Shown here: piece after piece, positions 15,422 to 20,854 of the stretch | How positions within the stretch are numbered: the stretch's first letter is position 1 | How the letters are laid out: every line of letters begins with the position of its first letter | Origin: JBAPRR01 sp049281195 | GTDB taxonomy: Bacteria > Actinomycetota > Acidimicrobiia > Acidimicrobiales > CAVXTF01 | DNA length: 20,854 bases | Direction of reading: 5' to 3' | NCBI GenBank assembly: GCA_049281195.1 | Contig: JBAPRR010000302.1 | Coordinates: 1-20,854, forward strand | Program-made: the position numbers and the translations under genes | Notes under the pieces: model-generated | Told to the model about the DNA's origin: nothing | The model's database searches: none | Seen by the model: only the letters and a program-made list of their open reading frames with translations

Positions 15422-15844
15422 TCAGCTCTGCTCGCCTTCGGGCAATGCCTCCGGCTCGCGTGGCGTGATGTGGGCCGCGGCGTACAGAACGTTTCCTACC
15501 CGGATCGGAACGAGGGTCGCCGCGATCGGGATCAGTTCGCCTTCCGGCGTCTCGGCCTCGGGGTAGAGACCCGGGTCCATCTCACGTGTGTTGGGCTCGG
15601 CGAAATAGCCACGCCGGTAGGCCTGGTGTCCCCAGCGCTTGCCTTCGGGGACGAGCATCTCGACGAACTCCCCCACCATGTCCTCGGCGTCGACGCCGAG
15701 CAGCTTTTCGGCCGGGGCGTTCATGAACACAACGGCCCCTTCGACGTTGATCACGACGACCGCCTCTTCGGCGCTGGTTAGGGCTGTGATCTCCTCAGGA
15801 AGGTCGGGAAACTCCATTCGGACGACAGTAGTCGGAGCGGTCAA
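15422..15844 (-). CDS. Small single-PAS-domain protein
   Basis: 140 residues consisting almost entirely of one PAS domain: TSAEEAVVVINVEGAVVFMN, then APAEKLLGVDAEDMVGEFVE, HQAYRRGYFAEPNTREMDPG and a final strand GNVLYAAAHITPRE. The RxxYFAEPxxR pattern is common in PAS domains of sensor kinases and diguanylate cyclases, but no output domain follows. It could be a ligand- or redox-binding adaptor. TTG 15844 (weak AAGG just upstream) is the first start; ATG 15817 (MEFPDLPEE) begins closer to the domain. It lies 24 bp downstream of serS in the same direction, so probably co-transcribed, and converges on regX3 with an 18-bp gap. No functional partner is evident. Confidence 0.75.
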   Translation of the reverse strand: MTAPTTVVRMEFPDLPEEITALTSAEEAVVVINVEGAVVFMNAPAEKLLGVDAEDMVGEFVEMLVPEGKRWGHQAYRRGYFAEPNTREMDPGLYPEAETPEGELIPIAATLVPIRVGNVLYAAAHITPREPEALPEGEQS

Positions 15845-15868
15845 AACCTTGTGAACGAAGTGGCAGGT

Positions 15869-17155
15869 CTACGGCGCCGGGATCGTGGTGGTCCCGAGAT
15901 AGGGACGAAGCACCTCCGGCAACTCCACAGAGCCGTCTGGCTGGCGCCCGGTCTCGATGAGAACCGCCCAGATGCGCGCCCAGGCCAGAGCCGATCCGTT
16001 GAGCGTGTGGGTGAACACCGGTGAACCCCCGCCGTCGGGGCGGTAGCGGACGTTCGCACGTCGCGCCTGGTAGTCCGAGCACCAGCTGACCGACGACACC
16101 TCGAGCCACATGTCGCTCCCGGGCGCATAAGCCTCCAGGTCGAAGGTGCGAGCGGAAGACTGCCCCAGGTCCGCGGCACACAGGTCGAGCACACGGTATT
16201 CGAGACCCAGGCCCTCGAGGATCTTGCGGGCGCGGCCGAGCATGTTGTCGAGAAGTGCGGCGGACTGCTCCGCAGTGGCGTATGCGAACAGCTCCACCTT
16301 GTCGAACTCGTGCACCCGCAGAAGCCCGCGGGTGTCCCTTCCGGCGGCGCCGGCCTCGCGCCGGTAGCACGACGTGTACGCGGTGAACCGCGCCGGAAGC
16401 TGGGACTCTTCGAGGATCTCGTTTCTGTACATGGAGGTGAGCGGAACTTCCGCGGTGGGGATGGCCCACAGGTCGTCGCGCTCCACGTGGTACGCCTCGT
16501 CGGAGAACTTGGGCAGGTGACCGGTCGAGATCATGGTGTCGGTCTTGACCAGAGTGGGGGGTCGAACTTCGACGAAGGCGTCCGAGTGCGAGTCGAGAGC
16601 GTACGAAGTCAACGCCCGGAGAAGACGCGCACCCATGCCGCGGAACAACGGGAACATCGAACCCGAAAGCTTCGCCCCCCGCTCCATGTCGAGGATTCCG
16701 AGCGCTGAACCCACGTCCCAGTGCGGGACGCGCTGGTAGTCCTCGTAGGTTCTGTCCGCCTCCGGCCAGCGCGCCACGATCACGTTGTCCTCGGGTCCCG
16801 CGCCGTCGGGAGCATCGGCTGACGGCATGTTCGGGATGTCGAGGAGCATCTGGCGCAACTCGTCGGCGGCTTCCTTGGCCGTGGCCTCGGCCTGATGCTC
16901 GGCATCTCCGAGCTCGCGGCTCGTATTGGTCAGCTCTTCTGCGGCGGCCGGGTCGCCACCCGAGCGCCGGGCATCGGCCACCTGGCGCGACAGCTCTTTG
17001 ATCTGTGCCCGCAACTCGTCGCGCCGGCCGGTGAGCGATCGCGCATTCGAGTCGATCGCCAGCAGCCGCTCGACGGTGTCCGGGGGCAGGCCCCGGCGCG
17101 TCAGAGCGGCTTGTACCGCCTGCGGTTGCTCCCTTACGAGCCGGATGTCGATCAC
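15869..17155 (-). CDS. serS: Seryl-tRNA synthetase
   Basis: 428 residues, normal length. The N-terminal coiled-coil arm (about 30-105) recognises the long variable arm of tRNA-Ser. The class II core has TAEVPLTS (about 234-241), motif 2 in FTAYTSCYRREAGAAGRDTR followed by GLLRVHEFDKVELF, and motif 3 in LNGSALAWARIWAVLIET. The enzyme charges tRNA-Ser (and tRNA-Sec where present) with serine in the cytoplasm. The GTG start has no ribosome-binding site; instead TACTTT, a TANNNT -10 element, lies 9 nt upstream, so the mRNA is probably leaderless. It diverges from the ABC transporter gene with a gap of only 27 bp. The discriminator segment VSWCSDYQARR is a slight variant of the more usual SNCxDFQARR. 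Confidence 0.97.
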   Translation of the reverse strand: MIDIRLVREQPQAVQAALTRRGLPPDTVERLLAIDSNARSLTGRRDELRAQIKELSRQVADARRSGGDPAAAEELTNTSRELGDAEHQAEATAKEAADELRQMLLDIPNMPSADAPDGAGPEDNVIVARWPEADRTYEDYQRVPHWDVGSALGILDMERGAKLSGSMFPLFRGMGARLLRALTSYALDSHSDAFVEVRPPTLVKTDTMISTGHLPKFSDEAYHVERDDLWAIPTAEVPLTSMYRNEILEESQLPARFTAYTSCYRREAGAAGRDTRGLLRVHEFDKVELFAYATAEQSAALLDNMLGRARKILEGLGLEYRVLDLCAADLGQSSARTFDLEAYAPGSDMWLEVSSVSWCSDYQARRANVRYRPDGGGSPVFTHTLNGSALAWARIWAVLIETGRQPDGSVELPEVLRPYLGTTTIPAP

Positions 17156-17164
17156 AGTGCCGCC

Positions 17165-17174
17165 AAAGTAGCCT
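17165..17174. promoter_or_regulatory. Overlapping divergent -10 elements for serS and the ABC transporter
   Basis: On the minus strand TACTTT (17170-17165) lies 9 nt before the serS GTG. On the plus strand TAGCCT (17169-17174) lies 8 nt before the ABC ATPase GTG. Both fit the actinobacterial TANNNT -10 at leaderless spacing, and they share the two bases at 17169-17170. Neither gene has a Shine-Dalgarno sequence. Mutually exclusive promoter use is inference. Confidence 0.5.
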
Positions 17175-17182
17175 CACCGCTC

Positions 17183-18190
17183 GTGACTCAAGACATCCAT
17201 GAGCCACGTCCAGTACCTGCCGCAGCCGCCGTCCTGTGTGAAGACCTGGTCATCCGCTACGGACCGAAGACCGCAGTAGACGGCCTTTCGTTCTCGGTCG
17301 CCACCGGTGAGGTGCTCGCCATCCTCGGACCCAACGGCGCCGGCAAGACCTCCACCATCGAGACTCTCGAGGGGTACCGCACTCCCACTTCGGGTCATGT
17401 GCGGGTCCTCGGCATGGATCCCGGGAGCGATCACCGCAAAGTGGTCGGGCGCATCGGGGTCATGCTGCAAAAGGGCGGGATCTACCCCACGATGACCGCC
17501 CGCCAGGTCGTCCATCTCTTCAGCCGCTACTACGACAACCCCGAAGATCCCGACAAGCTTCTCGAGCTGCTGAACCTCACCGGGGCTGCCGCTCGCACGC
17601 CGTGGCGCAGGCTGTCGGGAGGCGAGCAACAGCGCGTGTCGCTGGCCCTTGCTCTCGTCGGAAAGCCCGACGTCGCTTTCCTCGATGAACCGACCGCCGG
17701 CGTCGATCCCGAAGGACGCCTGATCATCCGGCAGGTCATCACGGACCTGCGCTCGCGGGGAGCAGCCGTCTTGTTGACGACGCACGAATTATCCGAAGCG
17801 GAGCGCGTCGCCGACCGCGTGATCATCATGGCCAAGGGAAAGGCCATCGCCGCCGGGACTTTGGCCGATCTTGCCGCCAGCGCCGGCGTCGCGGGGATCC
17901 TGTTCGACGCCACACCGGGCCTGGACCGAATTTCCCTTGCATCAACAGTCGAAATCGCCTTCGAGAGCGTGACCGAGCCGGCGCCGGGGTCGTACCGCAT
18001 CGCCTCGGAGGGCACGCCGCAACAGGTGGCGGCGTTGACCGCTTGGCTGGCGTCGCAGAATCTGACCATCCGCAACCTCAGGACCGGCGGAGGCAACCTG
18101 GAGGACGTCTACATGTCAGCCGTCGGTGCTGAAGCAGATGCCGAGGCTGAAGCAGATGCCGAGGCTGACGCAGACGGTGAAGCATGTTGA
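17183..18190 (+). CDS. ABC transporter ATP-binding protein (ABC-2 exporter type)
   Basis: 335 residues from the GTG at 17183. Walker A GPNGAGKTS (about 49-57), the Q-loop MLQKGG, signature LSGGEQQR, Walker B VAFLDEPTAG and the switch histidine LLTTHE are all intact, so it should hydrolyse ATP. After about residue 230 comes the C-terminal domain common in drug- or lipid-exporting ABC-2 ATPases. The last 20 residues are an Ala/Glu/Asp tail from an 18-bp tandem repeat. The frame stays open upstream to 16895 but that part lies over serS and is not homologous, so I start after it. The stop overlaps the permease ATG by 7 bp (ATGTTGA). Pairs of this type often sit beside heme A and heme O synthase genes in actinobacteria, and ctaB lies nearby here. 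Substrate unknown. Confidence 0.9.
   Translation: MTQDIHEPRPVPAAAAVLCEDLVIRYGPKTAVDGLSFSVATGEVLAILGPNGAGKTSTIETLEGYRTPTSGHVRVLGMDPGSDHRKVVGRIGVMLQKGGIYPTMTARQVVHLFSRYYDNPEDPDKLLELLNLTGAAARTPWRRLSGGEQQRVSLALALVGKPDVAFLDEPTAGVDPEGRLIIRQVITDLRSRGAAVLLTTHELSEAERVADRVIIMAKGKAIAAGTLADLAASAGVAGILFDATPGLDRISLASTVEIAFESVTEPAPGSYRIASEGTPQQVAALTAWLASQNLTIRNLRTGGGNLEDVYMSAVGAEADAEAEADAEADADGEAC
18128..18163 (+). repeat. 18-bp tandem repeat in the ABC ATPase tail
   Basis: Two perfect adjacent copies of GCTGAAGCAGATGCCGAG (AEADAE), followed by a degraded third. The unit is a whole number of codons, so copy-number changes keep the frame and only lengthen the acidic tail before the coupled permease start. 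Confidence 0.9.
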
Positions 18191-18912
18191 AGCGCGTGCG
18201 CGCTCACGCCGCCTCCGAGATATCGATGTCGCTCCGCCGCGGAGAATCGCTCCTCCTGGTAATCGGCATCCCGGTGGTCCTGCTGGTGTTCTTCTCCGCG
18301 GTGCACATCCTCCCCACCGGGACGAAGCACCCCGTCACGTTTCTCGCGCCCGGCATCCTCGCTCTCGCGGTGACGGGCACCGCGATGGTCAACCTGGGGA
18401 TACAGACGGGGTTCGAGCGGGGGTACGGCGTCTTGAAACGTCTTGGTTCGACGCCGCTCGGAAGACCCGCTCTTCTGGCGTCGAAGATCATCGGCGTCCT
18501 GGTGCTCGAAGTTATCCAGGTGATCGTGCTCGTCCCTGTGGCCATCGGCCTCGGATGGCATCCCCACGGCGCGTCACTCCCCGAAGCGGTAGGCGCCATC
18601 GCATTGGCCACGATCGCGTTCGGCGGAGCGGGCCTCGTACTCGCCGGCGTGCTGAGGGCGGAGGTGAACCTGGCCGCCGCGAACGGCCTGTACCTGCTGC
18701 TCCTACTGGTGAGCGGAATGCTGGCACCGTTGTCCAAGCTCCCGGGCTGGTTGGCGGACATAGCAAAGGCCCTTCCCGCCGCACCGTTGGCCGACGCACT
18801 ACACAGAGCGCTGTCACTGGGCCAGAACCCCACCGCGACGAGCTGGCTCGTCCTGGCGCTGTGGGCGGTAGGCGCTCCCGTCGTCGCCGCGCTGACGTTC
18901 CGCTGGGAGTAA
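18184..18912 (+). CDS. ABC-2 type transporter permease
   Basis: 242 residues with six probable membrane helices: around LLLVIGIPVVLLVFFSAV (22-40), LAPGILALAVTGTAMVNLGI (54-73), IIGVLVLEVIQVIVLVPVAI (101-120), AVGAIALATIAFGGAGLVLA (135-154), ANGLYLLLLLVSGMLAPLSK (165-184) and a C-terminal one (LVLALWAVGAPVVAALTF). The loop ERGYGVLKRLGSTPLGRPAL is the typical coupling-helix region of ABC-2 permeases. The ATG overlaps the ATPase stop by 7 bp, so the two proteins are made together as a half-transporter pair that dimerises. The substrate is not predictable from sequence. The family is often annotated as drug or lipid export. Confidence 0.9.
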   Translation: MLKRVRAHAASEISMSLRRGESLLLVIGIPVVLLVFFSAVHILPTGTKHPVTFLAPGILALAVTGTAMVNLGIQTGFERGYGVLKRLGSTPLGRPALLASKIIGVLVLEVIQVIVLVPVAIGLGWHPHGASLPEAVGAIALATIAFGGAGLVLAGVLRAEVNLAAANGLYLLLLLVSGMLAPLSKLPGWLADIAKALPAAPLADALHRALSLGQNPTATSWLVLALWAVGAPVVAALTFRWE

Positions 18913-18925
18913 GGCCTGAGGCAAC

Positions 18926-18961
18926 AAAGCCATGAAGCAATAAAGCCATGAAGCAATAAAG
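18926..18961 (+). repeat. 16-bp tandem repeat between permease and TIGR00725-type gene
   Basis: Two perfect copies of AAAGCCATGAAGCAAT (18926-18941, 18942-18957) and a partial AAAG. Each copy contains ATGAAGCAATAA when read on, a three-codon mini-frame. The repeat lies just before the GTG of the next gene and is AT-richer than its surroundings. It is probably slippage-derived; a role in translation initiation is possible. Confidence 0.9.
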
Positions 18962-18969
18962 ATGGGCCT

Positions 18970-19455
18970 GTGCGCTACATCGCTGTCATCGGATCGGGAA
19001 GTGCAAGCGCTAAAGAGGCCCGTGCCGCTCAGGTGATCGGAGCCGAGATCGCAAAAGCGGGAGCCGTCCTCGTCTGTGGCGGACTCGGTGGCGTGATGGA
19101 AGCGGCATGCAAAGGCGCCAAGTCCGAAGGTGGCACGACCATCGGCATCCTCCCCGGCCTGAACCGTCACGACGCCAACCCACACGTGGATTTTCCGGTC
19201 GCCACCGGTCTGGGCGAGGCACGAAACGCCATCGTCGCCACGTGTGCCGATGCGGTGATCGCGATTGGCGGCGAGTTCGGGACGCTTTCAGAGATCGCGT
19301 TCGCACTGCGTGCCAGAAAGCGGGTCGTCGCAGTCGACTCCTGGGACCTGCTCCGCCACGGCCAACCGTTCCAGAGCACGGACTACATCCCCACCGACGA
19401 TCCTTCAATAGCTGTGGCCATAGCCCTGGGGCTGGACGATGAGAACGGTGTCTAG
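18970..19455 (+). CDS. TIGR00725-type SLOG/LOG-like nucleotide-binding protein
   Basis: 161 residues forming one Rossmann-like SLOG domain. It begins MRYIAVIGSGSAS and has VCGGLGGVMEAACKGA (about 35-50), IGILPG, GLGEARNAIVATCADAVIAIG and GGEFGTLSEIAFAL, the counterpart of the PGGxGTxxE motif of lysine decarboxylase-like (LOG) proteins. The family called TIGR00725 has this exact layout; its substrate is not established, though LOG relatives cleave nucleoside monophosphates in cytokinin formation and other SLOG domains bind nucleotide signals. The GTG start follows GATGGGCCT with no strong ribosome-binding site. The gene is 57 bp after the permease, with a 16-bp repeat in the gap, and may be the last gene of this operon. 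Confidence 0.85.
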   Translation: MRYIAVIGSGSASAKEARAAQVIGAEIAKAGAVLVCGGLGGVMEAACKGAKSEGGTTIGILPGLNRHDANPHVDFPVATGLGEARNAIVATCADAVIAIGGEFGTLSEIAFALRARKRVVAVDSWDLLRHGQPFQSTDYIPTDDPSIAVAIALGLDDENGV

Positions 19456-19476
19456 CGCCTGAAACAAGCGCCTCGT

Positions 19477-19510
19477 GCCTGAGCCAATTGATCAGGCTGG
19501 ACTTATAAGT
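19477..19510. terminator. Possible terminator region, plus strand
   Basis: GCCTGA (19477-19482) and TCAGGC (19492-19497) form a 6-bp stem with a 9-nt loop, followed by the palindrome ACTTATAAGT (19501-19510) and TTTT. It follows the stop of the TIGR00725-type gene by 22 bp. It is a weak intrinsic terminator candidate, since the stem is short. Confidence 0.4.
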
Positions 19511-19540
19511 TTTGACTGATGGGTTCGATTTATCTACTCC

Positions 19541-19556
19541 CCGGGCTCAGGCCCGG
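19541..19556 (-). terminator. GC-rich hairpin after the TlpA-like gene
   Basis: CCGGGC-TCAG-GCCCGG is a perfect 6-bp GC stem with a tetraloop, 25 bp beyond the TlpA stop at 19582. The minus-strand run after it is not U-rich, so termination strength is uncertain. It sits in the convergent gap between this gene and the plus-strand operon. Confidence 0.5.
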
Positions 19557-19581
19557 CCGTCGAAGAGGGGCCACTGGGTGG

Positions 19582-20127
19582 CTAGCCGGCGGTCAGCTTC
19601 CCCACCCAGGTCTGGAGCGTCGACCCGCTCGCTACCGAGCCGAAGACGTGGTGCACGATCTGGCCCTGCGTGTTGATGAATATGGTCTGCGGAAGCGCGG
19701 CCTCGGCTCCGAGATCCTGCAGCACGATCCCGTCCGCATCGCTTCCGACGGGGAATGTGACGCCGCTCTTCTTGACGAAGGCTTTCCCGCCCGTCGAGTC
19801 GATCTCGTCCACCCCGATGAACTCGATGTGGGCCCCTTTAGCGGCCTGTTCGTCGGCGTACTTCGCCACTGCCGGTATCTCGGACTCGCACGGTCCGCAC
19901 CAACTGGCGAAGAAAGTGATCACCACCGGTTGACTCCGTGAAGCACCGAGCTTCGGCAGTGTCACCCGACCGTGGCCGGACAAAGCAGGAAGTGACGCCG
20001 GCATGGTCGCTCCCGCGTTGAGCGACGCGTTCGAGCCGAGATGTCCGAACAGCCCCACCGCCAGTACCGCCGCAAGAACGCATCCGACTCCGGTGAATAT
20101 GAGGCGGCGTCGGAGAAACGGGCTCAA
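19582..20127 (-). CDS. TlpA-like thiol-disulfide oxidoreductase, membrane-anchored
   Basis: 181 residues. One N-terminal membrane helix (about 9-29, LIFTGVGCVLAAVLAVGLFG) anchors a thioredoxin-fold domain outside the membrane. The active site is WCGPC (76-80) in VVITFFASWCGPCESEIPAV, the cis-proline loop is LPQTIFIN (Pro145), and a typical TlpA insert sits between (EFIGVDEIDS). Such proteins reduce or oxidise cysteines during cytochrome c and cytochrome oxidase assembly, which fits ctaB directly upstream. The start TTG 20127 has no ribosome-binding site; it is in the same frame as ctaB, separated by the ctaB stop and nine codons, so reinitiation is plausible. The junction lies in a 14-bp tandem repeat. 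Confidence 0.88.
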   Translation of the reverse strand: MSPFLRRRLIFTGVGCVLAAVLAVGLFGHLGSNASLNAGATMPASLPALSGHGRVTLPKLGASRSQPVVITFFASWCGPCESEIPAVAKYADEQAAKGAHIEFIGVDEIDSTGGKAFVKKSGVTFPVGSDADGIVLQDLGAEAALPQTIFINTQGQIVHHVFGSVASGSTLQTWVGKLTAG

Positions 20128-20168
20128 GGGTGCCGGCGGATCAAAGTTGCCGGATCAAGGGTGCCGGA
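20124..20168. repeat. Three imperfect ~14-bp tandem repeats across the ctaB-tlpA junction
   Basis: Units TCAAGGGTGCCGGCGGA, TCAAAGTTGCCGGA and TCAAGGGTGCCGGA follow each other directly (17, 14 and 14 bp). Equivalent positions supply the ctaB stop (TGA, in the third unit) and the tlpA TTG start (first unit). It is probably duplication of the gene junction. Confidence 0.85.
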
Positions 20169-20854
20169 TCACCACGTCGGCGGCCATGGCTGCGAACAGC
20201 AGCGTCAGATAAGTGATCGAGTAGCGGAACATGGCCATAGCCGCCTTCTCGCTGGATTCACGCAGAAGCCGGATCGCCGACGCGAGAAAGCCCGCGCCGA
20301 GTACCGCCGCGCACACTACGAAGAAGGCGCCCATGTGCCCCACTTCGGCGAACAGCAGGCTGCACGCTACGAGAAGCACCGAGTAGAAGAGGATTTGGCG
20401 TGCCGTCCGCTTGAACGTCGCCACCACCGGCAGCATCGGGACGTGCGCCGCCGCGTAATCCTCGCGGTAGCGGATGGCCAGGGACCAGAAGTGAGGCGGC
20501 GTCCAGATGAAGATGATTGCGAACAGGACGATCGGCGCCCACGTCAGGTGGTCGGTGACCGCGGCCCAACCGACCAGCACCGGCACCGCCCCCGCCGCGC
20601 CGCCGATGACGATGTTCTGACTCGAGGTCCTCTTTAGGAGGATGGTGTACACGAGTACATAGAAGGCCGTCGCCGAAACGGCGAGAACCGCCGACAGCAG
20701 GTTGATGGTCTGCCACAGCTCGAAGAACGCGCCGATCTCCAGAACCGACGCGAACACCGTGGCCGCTAGCGGGGTCACCGCGCCTGTGACCAGTGGACGG
20801 TTCTGGGTGCGGTGCATAACTCGATCGATATCCCGGTCGAGGACCATGTTGAAG
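20155..20854 (-). CDS. ctaB: Protoheme IX farnesyltransferase (heme O synthase), N-terminus outside window
   Basis: The C-terminal 233 or so residues of CtaB/Cox10; the frame is open at the right edge (FNMVLDRDID), so the start lies beyond 20854. The internal ATG at 20847 is within the first conserved motif and is not the start. The prenyl-diphosphate-binding NxxxDxxxD motif is NMVLDRDID, followed by RTQNRPLVTG. The second acidic region is YREDYAAAHVPMLPV, and WTPPHFWSLAI is highly characteristic. At least six membrane helices follow. The enzyme transfers a farnesyl group to heme B to make heme O for cytochrome oxidase. Its stop is 27 bp before the TlpA-like start in the same frame. The family has about 300 residues, so roughly a quarter is missing. 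Confidence 0.95.
   Translation of the reverse strand, partial: FNMVLDRDIDRVMHRTQNRPLVTGAVTPLAATVFASVLEIGAFFELWQTINLLSAVLAVSATAFYVLVYTILLKRTSSQNIVIGGAAGAVPVLVGWAAVTDHLTWAPIVLFAIIFIWTPPHFWSLAIRYREDYAAAHVPMLPVVATFKRTARQILFYSVLLVACSLLFAEVGHMGAFFVVCAAVLGAGFLASAIRLLRESSEKAAMAMFRYSITYLTLLFAAMAADVVIRHP

Noticed and set aside
16895..17182. N-terminal extension of the ABC ATPase
   Set aside because: It lies antisense to serS and has no ABC homology; the GTG at 17183 starts just before the nucleotide-binding domain and has a -10 element.
15795..17207. A 470-codon open frame on the minus strand over serS
   Set aside because: It is the out-of-frame shadow of serS, Arg/Gly/His-rich with no domain; serS has all class II motifs.
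18126..18935. A 269-codon plus-strand open frame over the permease
   Set aside because: Arg/Gly-rich shadow; the permease frame has six helices and a coupled start.
20128..20157. The ctaB TGA as a selenocysteine codon
   Set aside because: No SECIS-like hairpin is evident next to it and CtaB ends naturally at this point for its family.

Overview
The window is GC-rich (about 60% by eye) chromosomal DNA from an actinobacterium. GTG and TTG starts are frequent, several starts look leaderless, and a SenX3/RegX3-type two-component pair sits in it. A DUF4397 protein next to a class F sortase, a Thr/Pro-linker LysM protein and an SCO6880-type secretion protein all point to Actinobacteria, possibly an uncultured Acidimicrobiia-like lineage; the class is inference. 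I see no rRNA, tRNA, CRISPR array, insertion sequence or integrase.

Layout. (1) 27-1962, minus strand: a PAS-PAS-LuxR regulator, a PilZ (c-di-GMP-binding) protein and a small ABM-like protein whose GTG start overlaps the PilZ stop. A separate methyltransferase lies at 2115-2849. (2) 3101-6308, plus strand: an envelope cassette of a DUF4397 surface protein, a class F sortase, an anchored LysM-like protein and a four-helix membrane protein. (3) 6317-7293, minus strand: a Gfo/Idh/MocA oxidoreductase broken by one frameshift. (4) 7397-9043, plus strand: a large polytopic protein resembling the FGLLP-motif membrane proteins. (5) 13069-9061, minus strand: a type IV secretion-like set (DUF6112/VirB2-like pilin candidate, TrbL/VirB6-like channel protein, SCO6880-family protein, then a lipoprotein with a frameshift at its lipobox). 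No VirB4-type ATPase, coupling protein or relaxase follows, so the set is either a reduced export device or a remnant. (6) 13281-15403, plus strand: senX3-like kinase and regX3-like regulator. (7) 15422-17155, minus strand: serS and a small PAS protein. (8) 17183-19455, plus strand: an ABC-2 exporter pair and a TIGR00725-type nucleotide-binding protein. (9) 20854-19582, minus strand: ctaB (heme O synthase, cut by the window edge) and a TlpA-like thiol-disulfide protein, a plausible cytochrome oxidase maturation pair.

How the genes may work together. The most system-like stretches are the sortase cassette and the ATPase-less type IV secretion cluster. In the first, a DUF4397 protein carries a C-terminal sorting-signal-like end without LPXTG, directly upstream of its probable sortase. 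The secretion cluster shares a control region with senX3-regX3, where an AT-rich dyad and TTCATG repeats could be a phosphate-regulator-type site. The PilZ and PAS-LuxR genes suggest c-di-GMP and small-ligand or redox sensing on the left. The right-hand third is ordinary housekeeping and transport, but serS and the ABC exporter are only 27 bp apart, with what look like overlapping divergent -10 elements.
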